Source: Candidatus Yonathbacteria bacterium RIFOXYC2_FULL_47_9
GTDB lineage: Bacteria; Patescibacteriota; Minisyncoccia; Phycocordibacterales; UBA1550
Assembly: GCA_001825115.1 (NCBI GenBank)
Contig: MHUY01000027.1
Coordinates: 1 to 9,739 of the forward strand
DNA length: 9,739 bases
Reading direction: 5' to 3'
A program made the position numbers and the translations under genes. The notes beneath the pieces were generated by a model that searched no databases, was not told the origin of the DNA, and saw only the letters and a program-made list of their open reading frames with translations. Below, one piece after another: positions 1 through 6,999 of this stretch; the first letter of the stretch is position 1, and each line of letters starts with the position of its first letter.

Positions 1-2454
1 CGAGCATCCGCCGAGCGTTTCCACTTTCCCTAGAAATGAAGATGTTTGGTAGTATGCCGCAACACGACCACCAGCACCAGGGTAATACTGAATACTCGTG
101 AGCTCCGATGATCCACCGTTTGCACGGAAATCCCCTGTTCCCGCAAGGGTACTGGTCTCCACATACACACTACCACCACTTCCCGAAGGTCCCCCGTCCG
201 CAGAAATAACGCCGTTGTTCGTTAAAATCCCTGCTACCACAAGGTGTATTGCGCCACCCCCACCTTTTGCGTCAGTGCAACAATATCTGCTTCCGCTTCC
301 CATGTCGGTCGGGTGTGTTGCTGATCCATAAGGAGCGGATTTCATGTCGACCAATCCAATCCCTCCATAATTAGCTCCTCGTGAATAATTGCTTTCGGAT
401 GGTGACCCGGGGCTTGTACCGCTTATATTATATCCTCTTCCGTTTGCTGAGATAGCTGCACCTGCGGACACCGTGATATTATCGGCAACTATTTTTACGC
501 CAAGAAACGATGCCGAGGTGGAAGTGGCGGTGTCGCCCCCCAAAAAGAGTGTCGCGTTGTTGATAATTGTTAAGTTATGAAAATGATATTCACCTGCGGG
601 GAGCGACATAGTAGAAGTAGCAACAACACCATCTTCTGTTGCATCTGCAATACCGTTTGTGTTGAGGTCGGAATATGTATAGGTGAGAACTGGGGTGGGA
701 GAAGTGTCGACAACATCGTCTTCTTTTGCATCTACATCCCCATTTGTATTGAAGTCGGGAGTTGTGGTTGATTCAGTAATATCAATAACATTTACGGTGC
801 GCGTAGAGGTTGCCGTATTGTGTGACAGGTCGAAAGCCACGTATGTCACGGTGTATACACCAACATGAGTGATATCAACATCACTTGTTGTATTTACCGC
901 AACAACACCATCAACAACATCGGATGCTGTTGCGCCAGCGTCCACATACACGGTATTTACGGTGGTGGTTGCCGGGTTGTCACCAAGGATACTAATCACG
1001 GGAGACATAGTGTCACTTGGTGTTTCAGGTACTTCAGGTGCTGGCGACGAACCTCCCCCTCCTCCCCCACCATAACTAACTACAGGGGTGGTTACTGCAA
1101 CAGATTCTGTGAACAAAATTTCTTCTTTTGTTTCTGGTAATGTCGCTTCAACTGAGGGGGCTTGAGCTTCTGTTGAGGATTGTTCTGGTAGTGACTCTTG
1201 TTTTGTCTGCACTGCGGTCAACAATAGCTCTGGAGATGAAGGGGTTACTGGTGTAGCTGGCTGAGAACCTTCAATCACCTCCTTGAACACAGTTTGGGTT
1301 TTGGTTTCTTGTGTTTGTGTATCTGTTTGTGTTGCGAGAATCACTGACGCACTGTTGTTATTTACTGAATTGCCCGTAGTATTATTAAGCATCGCTTTTG
1401 TAACAACATACACTTTGGAACCTACTGCGGTTGCCGTATTTATTACCGCTTTTGCAAGCATCGCCCCTGCGCCGTAAACCCCTTTTGCAATTGCTATTTC
1501 GGTATCAGCTGTCCACGCAACTGCATATTCCGCAACTCCATACAGAGCAGAAGCGACTACAAAAAGCGCGTGTGTCGTTGCTTTTGCAAGCTTCACACTC
1601 GTGGCCCCCACCAATACAGCCGTATCTACCGTCACTTTTGCAGCAGGATCAAGAACGGCAAGGATGACGCCTTGTGTTTTGTGTATCAGTGAAAGTTTTG
1701 GCGGGTCGATACACAAGGTGTCTTCGCGACGCTCGGGGTCGGATGACAGGTTGTCCAGAGAAGATTGAATACCGGCAACAATTTCACTTGAGCGATATTT
1801 TAGATATACATCACTAAAGCCGTGTCCCACCGCACTATCATTCTGCTGTAATGCGATATGCGTATTGGGTGCCATAATTTTCTTGAATGGCACACTCGCA
1901 ACAACACCAGCGATAACCTTGTCTGTGTCGGAGGTAATCCACTTCCCTCCCCCTGCAACACGGCTTGCGGGATTCGCAACACTATATACGCTGATTGCCT
2001 CCACGGGAACACCGCCAGGTTGACCAGCAACAACATCATAAAAACTATTAGCATAAAAATTGCCCTGTGAATGGGCAACAAGGAGAAGCTTTTGGGTCTT
2101 TATCTTTTGACTGGCATCACCAAGCATTTCGACAAGGTCGTATCCCTTAACCGTTTCGTCCTCAAAAGCCTTTTGAACAACCGACATCGCTATATCGCCA
2201 AGACCGCCAAGGTGTGAGGGGTTGAGGAGGTAGTCAACAAATAACGCTTCCCCGTTATAGCTACCTGGTAAACGTTTTTTTAAATTATCTTTATTTTCTT
2301 TAGCTTCAACATCGTCAGTGAAAACTCCATTAATCGTCTCAATGGTATAACCCATTGACGAACAAATTTGGTTTCCTGTTTGAGCAAAAGAAACAAAAGG
2401 AATTGAGAATAGTGAAAAAGTGACTATTAGAATTTTTCTAAAAAAGGAACTCAT
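1..2454 (-). CDS. Very large secreted surface protein, hydrolase-like N-terminus plus Ig-like and glycine-rich regions (3' end beyond window)
   Basis: An open frame of 818 codons runs from ATG 2454 to the window edge without a stop, so the C-terminus is missing. Residues 1-24 form a signal peptide (basic start, hydrophobic core, SFA cleavage site before Gln25). Residues 120-215 look like an alpha/beta hydrolase: nucleophile-elbow motif VAHSQGN with Ser129, candidate acids Asp176/Asp178, candidate His211 in VGHGFSDVYL. Residues 260-360 are Ala/Val/Thr-rich with regular Lys, probably amphipathic helix. Residues 380-480 are a Pro/Thr/Glu linker with seven glycines. Residues 484-556 match the DUF5011 Ig-like pattern (SPVISILGDNP, YVDAGATASDVVDG, GVYTVTYVA). 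Two Ca-loop-like motifs follow at 567-580 and 596-609. Residues 655-818 are glycine-rich, beta-helix-like (GGGGAIHLVV, GSGGSVYVET, GAGGRVAAYY). No Shine-Dalgarno is visible; the start lies 6 nt after the upstream stop, so translational coupling is likely. Substrate unknown; hydrolase activity is inferred. Confidence 0.9.
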   Translation of the reverse strand, partial: MSSFFRKILIVTFSLFSIPFVSFAQTGNQICSSMGYTIETINGVFTDDVEAKENKDNLKKRLPGSYNGEALFVDYLLNPSHLGGLGDIAMSVVQKAFEDETVKGYDLVEMLGDASQKIKTQKLLLVAHSQGNFYANSFYDVVAGQPGGVPVEAISVYSVANPASRVAGGGKWITSDTDKVIAGVVASVPFKKIMAPNTHIALQQNDSAVGHGFSDVYLKYRSSEIVAGIQSSLDNLSSDPERREDTLCIDPPKLSLIHKTQGVILAVLDPAAKVTVDTAVLVGATSVKLAKATTHALFVVASALYGVAEYAVAWTADTEIAIAKGVYGAGAMLAKAVINTATAVGSKVYVVTKAMLNNTTGNSVNNNSASVILATQTDTQTQETKTQTVFKEVIEGSQPATPVTPSSPELLLTAVQTKQESLPEQSSTEAQAPSVEATLPETKEEILFTESVAVTTPVVSYGGGGGGGSSPAPEVPETPSDTMSPVISILGDNPATTTVNTVYVDAGATASDVVDGVVAVNTTSDVDITHVGVYTVTYVAFDLSHNTATSTRTVNVIDITESTTTPDFNTNGDVDAKEDDVVDTSPTPVLTYTYSDLNTNGIADATEDGVVATSTMSLPAGEYHFHNLTIINNATLFLGGDTATSTSASFLGVKIVADNITVSAGAAISANGRGYNISGTSPGSPSESNYSRGANYGGIGLVDMKSAPYGSATHPTDMGSGSRYCCTDAKGGGGAIHLVVAGILTNNGVISADGGPSGSGGSVYVETSTLAGTGDFRANGGSSELTSIQYYPGAGGRVAAYYQTSSFLGKVETLGGCS

Positions 2455-2460
2455 AAAATC

Positions 2461-3099
2461 TTAATTAAGAAACAAGAGGTGGTCTGTATCACAAACCACA
2501 TTTGTCGATTCACTATAACTCCCAAGTTTTCCCTGATAAAAATCATGTTGAGACTTTTTCCTAGCCTCAGTGTTCAACTGTTTATTTTTAACAAAGGCAG
2601 TATACATATTTATCTTTTCTATCTCAGTATCATTTCTTGAGGATTCGGGACTTTTTCTCGGAACAAGAGTGTCGGCAAGGCATGTATCTGCTCGACTACC
2701 TTCTGTTGCGACCTCAGTTACCGTCTCTTTATTTACCACCGGTTGTATAACCTCCATCTGCAACGCCAGCGCATACTGCAAAAGTACCGCTCGTGTCTTT
2801 GCGGAGTCGGGATATTCTTTAAAAATAGCGAGTTCTACATCATCGCGAATGCCGTTTTTATTCGCATCAATACCAGCAATAGTCTTATCTGCTTCTGCGC
2901 CAGGGTCCGGAGGAAGACTCTTCCCCATTACATCATCCATCGTGAGCCTTGTTGCATGGATCTTTGCAACCTGCTCTTCGGTCTTTTCTAGGTTATAGAC
3001 ATGAAACATTCTCGAGACAAACAAAGCAACGAAGGAAACTACAAGGACGAGTCCAACCCACTTCGCAATCCTCTTAAAATTTTTCATAATTCCCCACAT
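2461..3099 (-). CDS. Small membrane-anchored protein with an Asp/Asn-rich Ca-loop-like motif
   Basis: 212 residues, function unknown. Residues 1-14 are basic and 15-31 form one hydrophobic segment (GLVLVVSFVALFVS), so it is a signal anchor or uncleaved signal with the rest outside the membrane. After a Lys/Glu-rich stretch comes LPPDPG (62-67) and then GIDANKNGIRDD (76-87), which resembles a thrombospondin-type-3 or EF-hand-like calcium loop, followed by a helical region (EYPDSAKTRAVLLQYALALQ). Only two cysteines, Cys140 and Cys203, are present and could form a disulfide. I recall similar LPPDPG plus D/N-loop proteins from CPR genomes, without a known role. It is first in an operon with the large secreted protein, whose start is 6 nt downstream and which carries the same kind of motif. 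Start choice: ATG 3099 has GGGGGAG eight nt upstream; ATG 3087 (MKNFKR) is the alternative if the extended -10 overlapping the first ATG is the real promoter. Confidence 0.88.
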   Translation of the reverse strand: MWGIMKNFKRIAKWVGLVLVVSFVALFVSRMFHVYNLEKTEEQVAKIHATRLTMDDVMGKSLPPDPGAEADKTIAGIDANKNGIRDDVELAIFKEYPDSAKTRAVLLQYALALQMEVIQPVVNKETVTEVATEGSRADTCLADTLVPRKSPESSRNDTEIEKINMYTAFVKNKQLNTEARKKSQHDFYQGKLGSYSESTNVVCDTDHLLFLN

Positions 3100-3106
3100 T
3101 ATATCA
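3098..3106 (-). promoter_or_regulatory. Extended -10 promoter (TGA-TATAAT) for the two-gene operon
   Basis: The minus strand reads TGATATAAT, a perfect extended -10. No -35 hexamer is visible at 16-18 bp, as is usual for extended -10 promoters. The hexamer overlaps the first ATG of the gene (ATG 3099), so a transcript started here (about 3091) would begin about 4 nt before the second ATG (3087). Either the short-leader reading or the SD-led first ATG is right, not both. Confidence 0.5.
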
Positions 3107-3150
3107 GCTCCCCCATCAAACCCCTAAAAATCCCCCCTGTGGATAACTTT

Positions 3151-3190
3151 CCCGAGGACCGCCCTCCGTATACGGAGGGCGGTCCTCGGG
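3151..3190. repeat. 40-bp perfect palindrome, copy 1 (RAYT downstream flank)
   Basis: The two 20-nt arms are exact reverse complements, centred between 3170 and 3171 on CCGTA/TACGG. Bases 3155-3191 are identical to 3890-3926 on the other side of the transposase gene. It starts 14 nt after the RAYT stop codon, reading on the minus strand. Neither side has a T-run, so it does not look like a standard rho-independent terminator, although it could still slow or stop transcription. A perfect DnaA-box-like 9-mer lies just outside it (3138-3146). Confidence 0.9.
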
Positions 3191-3203
3191 GGAATGGAGT
3201 TGG

Positions 3204-3866
3204 CTATGAAATATCTGCGGTAGAAAACGCAAGCCAGTCATCGATAAACCCTTCAAAATCTTTTGGTTCTAAGAAGTACTCCGGAAATACGTCACGTTCA
3301 AGGACCCCTTTCTCTGGCCGTATTGTCCCCAAGTATTCCGGGTAGCTCGAATAGTCATATTTTGCAAGGTATTCTTTTGCTCGACCGCGATCACCGATAC
3401 CGTTCTCCTTCCATTCTGGATCAATGAGCTTCACAGGATTTAAATGAATATACGAGAAAAGATACTTCAAATATTCATCAGTATCAGCATGTTTTGCCTT
3501 AAAACGCCCCTCAAAAAGTGCGCCGGAGCGTTCATTTTTCTTATTAAAATACATCGAGTACCCCGTTGAAAGTTTCCCCATGAACTTCGTGATTCCGCCT
3601 TCCACCTTTTCACGCACGAGTAAATGGAAATGGTTGGACATTAAACAATAGGCCCCAATATCAACCAATGTTTCCCCTCTTTCATGTACAAAGGCCCGGC
3701 CTTTGGGAATTTCTCTAAAATTGATTGCCTTTTCTGAGTTACATAGATAAAGAAGCTTCATGAAACGCAGCCGGTCATTCGTATCAAGAAAAATATCCCG
3801 CTTATCGGTACCGCGATTATAAATGTGATAAAACTCTTCTACTGAAAAAGAAAATTTTCTTTGCAT
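3204..3866 (-). CDS. REP-associated tyrosine transposase (RAYT, Y1/HUH family)
   Basis: This is a single-strand DNA transposase/nickase of the Y1_Tnp (COG1943-like) family, 220 residues, full length for a RAYT. Key motifs (numbering from ATG 3866): HIYNRG at 14-19; metal-binding HUH motif in SNHFHLLV with His79 and His81; candidate catalytic Tyr103 in TGYSMYFNKK (Tyr106 is the other candidate); then GALFEGRFKA and YIHLNPVK, both typical of the family. The frame extends to a GTG at 3887, but that start would fall next to the palindrome and after a likely -10. ATG 3866 gives the usual N-terminus (MQRKFSF...EFYHIYNRG). No Shine-Dalgarno is seen at either start. All catalytic motifs are present, so it is probably active. 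Identical palindromes flank it, the expected kind of RAYT substrate. It is not an IS200/IS605 TnpA of about 150 residues, and no TnpB partner is present. Confidence 0.93.
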   Translation of the reverse strand: MQRKFSFSVEEFYHIYNRGTDKRDIFLDTNDRLRFMKLLYLCNSEKAINFREIPKGRAFVHERGETLVDIGAYCLMSNHFHLLVREKVEGGITKFMGKLSTGYSMYFNKKNERSGALFEGRFKAKHADTDEYLKYLFSYIHLNPVKLIDPEWKENGIGDRGRAKEYLAKYDYSSYPEYLGTIRPEKGVLERDVFPEYFLEPKDFEGFIDDWLAFSTADIS

Positions 3867-3877
3867 AATTGATTTTA

Positions 3878-3886
3878 ATTGTACCA
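3878..3886 (-). promoter_or_regulatory. Extended -10 (TGG-TACAAT) for the RAYT gene
   Basis: The minus strand reads TGGTACAAT, one base from the extended -10 consensus, directly abutting the upstream palindrome (3890-3921), which occupies the -35 position. The predicted start of transcription is near 3871, only about 5 nt ahead of ATG 3866. If used, the mRNA is nearly leaderless and the palindrome (the likely RAYT target) covers the promoter, allowing self-control by binding. This is inference from position only. Confidence 0.4.
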
Positions 3887-3889
3887 CAA

Positions 3890-3926
3890 AGGACCGCCCT
3901 CCGTATACGGAGGGCGGTCCTCGGGG
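3890..3926. repeat. 37-bp repeat containing a 32-bp perfect palindrome, copy 2 (RAYT upstream flank)
   Basis: Bases 3890-3921 form a perfect palindrome with stem GGACCGCCCTCCGTA and its complement. The whole 37 bp equals 3155-3191. Both copies share the extra GGGG on the same side but differ on the other, so they sit in the same orientation as direct repeats around the gene. Confidence 0.9.
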
Positions 3927-3966
3927 ACGGGGGTGGGTGGATTTGGAGGTTTTTTTTTGGGGGGGG
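3923..3966 (+). other. G-run and T-run tract beside the RAYT unit
   Basis: The plus strand has G-runs of 4, 5, 3 and 8 (3923-3926, 3929-3933, 3935-3937, 3959-3966), the last preceded by nine T (3950-3958). Four runs of three or more G could form a G-quadruplex with one long loop. Homopolymers of this length are also prone to sequencing error. There is no coding content here. Confidence 0.4.
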
Positions 3967-3983
3967 TGAGATGAGTAGGTACG

Positions 3984-4023
3984 CCAAAAGCCCCCGATCT
4001 CCTGAGAGAAAGGGGGCTTTTGG
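3984..4023 (-). terminator. Rho-independent terminator of the S-layer-like gene (possibly bidirectional)
   Basis: Arms 3984-3995 and 4012-4023 (CCAAAAGCCCCC and its complement) form a perfect 12-bp stem with a 16-nt loop, 46 nt after the stop codon. On the minus strand the GC-rich part is followed by CTTTTGG within the arm, giving a short U-tract. A weaker 6-bp hairpin (4037-4054, AAGAAG/CTTCTT) lies between it and the stop codon. It also insulates the surface-protein gene from the RAYT unit. Confidence 0.75.
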
Positions 4024-4068
4024 TTGAACGTTTTTTAAGAAGCGTTCTCTTCTTTCCTAACTAACGAG

Positions 4069-6999
4069 TTACTTCGTCAATGTGAATGAGTCAGTACCGC
4101 CTGAAGGGAGACCAGTTACCTGGTAGCCGTTCGTCCAGTCTGCGTTCACAGTTGATGCAGTAGTCGAAGTTGAGAGTGGTGACCATACGAAGTTACCGAG
4201 AGCTGTGTTGTATACAGCCATAAGTCCTGCAAGTGTTCCTGCTGCATCGTATGCAGCGTCACCTACAATCTTCGTTGATACCGTACCAGCAGAACCTGTC
4301 GTACCTGCTACCTGTGTAACATCACCAACCACCTTGAAGTAGTAGGTTACGCCTGCAGGGATAGTGAGGATATTGTTGAGAACTGCTGAGTTGTTACCGT
4401 TAGCTACACCAGCAATCGTGTCTACAATCTGGCCAGCCGTGAAGCTGCCACCAACTGTAGTTGAGAATGCTGAGTCTGTGTATCCGTACACCTTGAGGTT
4501 GGTAACCGATGTCGTACCATTAGTTGTTGAAACTGATGATGTTGCGATGTTAACTACCAACTTGTTCAAAGCGAGGTCGTTCTTTGCGTTTGCAGTGATC
4601 GAGAAGCGATAAAGATCGATTCCTGACTGTGCAATAAGCGTTGAAGACATACCTGATGTTTGTTTTGCAACAGTAGGTGATGTCTTGAATACGCGTACGC
4701 CTGATACTGAAGTTGAACCTGAAGGGTTAACTACAGAACCTGAACCAACACCAGTACCCGAAGTGTTCTTGTTGCCTGCTGTGCCGTTGACATCAACGTT
4801 GACCAAAAGAAGTGCACCTGGGTGGCTAGCTGCTGATGTGCCTTGTGCAGCAAGGTCACCCTTGACCGTGATCACAATGCTGCCATCCTTAGGAACAAGC
4901 ACAGGAGTTGAAAGGGTTGAAGTCGCGTTGCGATTTGTACCTACGAACTCTGCTGTACCAATCTGCGTTGCGCCGTTCCACAAAGTTACCTGTGTGAAGT
5001 CAGCTGCAGAACTTGAAGCGGTGATCGCACCCATTGAAAGGCCGATACGTGTCAAGTTTACCGAGTCATTCGCTGCTGTAAAGCGGTATGCACCGAGAGT
5101 TACTCCGGTGGTTCCTGCTGTTGCAATTGCGTAAGCTGGTGATGATGAATCAAGAGCAACTACGAGTGAGCCAGAACCAGTGGTCTGTGCTGTACCTGTT
5201 GTTGTTGCACCTGTTGCTGTTACCGTAGAACCTGAGGTTACACCAGTAACCGTAAGTGCTCCAATCTGAGTAGATGTCATGTTCCATGTGAATGAACCAC
5301 CATCTGCAAGACCTGAAGCGACATTACACTTGAGGGTCAACGTCTTTACGGTGTTCTTTGCAACCGTAAGCGATGAATCAAAGCTAAACGTCTCTGCTGC
5401 TGTGTCCGGATTAACTACGTTTGAACCAGTGTTCAAAGCGGTTGCACCATCGAAAAGCTGACAAGCTGTCAAGTTTCCTACCGTTACTGTTGCTACAGTG
5501 TCGGTAAGAGCAAGTGACGCGAGGCGAACATCCTCACCTGACTGCGATGCGTCAAGTTGAATGTTTGCAAACGTTACTGCCGTGCTGCCTGAGACAATAG
5601 TCTGAGCTGCTGGTGTTGTTGACTGTGAAACAGCAAGTGCTGCAGATTTCACTGTTACCTGGTTCATCGATACTGCTGTCGAGAGTGTCGAAAGCGAGAT
5701 CGTGTTACCTGTGGTCTGACCCGTTACACTCGTCCAATCCGATGAAGGAGTGGTTGTAGTTGTAATAACTGCACCGTTTGAAGCAGTCGTAGGGACCTTA
5801 CCCTTGAGGGTGTAGGTGTGCTTGCCGATAGGATACGTAATCGTGTCCGTGAAAGTCACCTTCCAAGCAGAAACACCATCCGCTACTGCATCTACAGGAC
5901 CTGCAACAACTGCGCCGTTCTCATCATAGAGAGAAATGCTTGTGTATGCATCAGCACCTGTTGATGCTGTTGATGTAGCGAAATGGAACACTGAAGACTG
6001 GACCGAGATAGCCTCACCCTTGAGGTCTACTTCGTAACCACCGAGGACCTGTCCTGCGAGGTTGATCGCAATGTTCTGCGCAGCGACTGAAGTTGCCTTA
6101 TTAACCCCTGTTACTGAACCACCTGAGATCGTCATTGCGTAGCCATTGATAGCTGGTGTTGCTGTTGAAACAGTAGAGTTAACCGTACCTGTGTAGATGA
6201 TGCCCTGACCATAGGTCTCGCCCATTACATAGATGTCGGTGTTCTTCTGAAGGTCAAAGTCAACTGTACGAGCAGCTGCTCCTGAACCTACGATATCACC
6301 TGAGATCCAAATGTCTTTTGAAAGACCTTTGGCAATCACGATACCTGAACCGAGGTTTGCAGAGTAGTACTTACCGTCAGCTGAAACTGTCGTGTCGTAA
6401 GCTGTACCGTCAACGTAAATCTTTACGTTAGCAATATCGCCTGAACCTGCTGAACCAGCCTGGTAGAAACGAACTGACTTGAAGCGTACATCCTCAGCTG
6501 AGCCGGCCGTAAGGCGGACACCAGTGAATTTGTAGCCAGTCGTACCGATCTCCTTTGACTGTGCTGAACCTGGGTCGTATGACGAGTTAGCCGCCGTAAC
6601 GGTACCAATCGTCAACGTGTTGTTCATGGTCTGTGAAGAACCAGTGACAGGAAGTGCGCCAGTAACAGTTGCTGTGGTGTTAACCGAAACAACTGAGAGG
6701 GTTGCAACCTGACCTGCGTAAGACGTAAGGTCTGCTGCCATGTTACCTGCTACTGTAAGGGTCTTGGTTGTGCCAGCCTTTACTGTGAAGGTACCACCGA
6801 CAATAGCCTGGTGAGTTGAACCGAATGTCTTTGCAATATCGAGCTGTGATCCATCCTGATCGAGGAGAACTACACCTGCGAATGCTGCATCACTAGCAGC
6901 ACCTGTGCGCTGTACCGTAACACCGTTTACTACAACATCCGAAGATCCTGCAGTAAGAGTGACTGTGGTGAAAGCAACGCGTGATGCGCCCTTGATTGC
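4069..6999 (-). repeat. Array of six divergent beta-sandwich repeats (protein level)
   Basis: First-motif positions are near residues 202, 350, 504, 669, 829 and 991, a spacing of 148-163. Second-motif positions are near 268, 415, 583, 739, 895 and 1074: KAGTTKTLTVAGN, IAKGLSKDIWISGDI, YPIGKHTYTLKGKV, VAKNTVKTLTLKCNV, VPKDGSIVITVKGDL, IPAGVTYYFKVVGDV. Both motifs alternate hydrophobic and polar residues, as in beta strands. The repeats are old: DNA identity between units is not obvious. Confidence 0.65.

Larger units (their letters stand above)
3151..3926 (-). mobile_element. Palindrome-RAYT-palindrome unit (REP/REPIN-like element)
   Basis: About 776 bp made of one intact RAYT gene bounded within 13-24 bp on each side by the same 37-bp palindromic sequence. 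RAYTs in other bacteria are known to sit next to REP sequences and to act on them in trans. Here the tight symmetric arrangement resembles a small insertion element with hairpin ends. No target-site duplication is seen, which is expected for HUH enzymes. Whether the whole unit moves, or only the palindromes are copied, cannot be told from one locus. Confidence 0.7.

Noticed and set aside
98..1667. Several plus-strand open frames of 60-90 codons
   Set aside because: They lie opposite the large secreted protein, whose minus-strand frame is unbroken for 818 codons with a signal peptide and recognisable domains. The plus-strand translations show no motifs.
1800..2081. Minus-strand open frame of 93 codons
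   Set aside because: Out-of-frame reading of the same strand as the large secreted protein; no motif and no start signal.
3151..3190. Ordinary rho-independent terminator of the RAYT gene
   Set aside because: Perfect stem but no T-tract on either strand, and the same sequence lies upstream of the gene as well. A weak terminating effect is not excluded.
3151..3926. IS200/IS605 insertion sequence
   Set aside because: The protein is longer than IS200 TnpA, has RAYT-type C-terminal motifs, no TnpB gene, and identical palindromes rather than the distinct left and right ends of that family.
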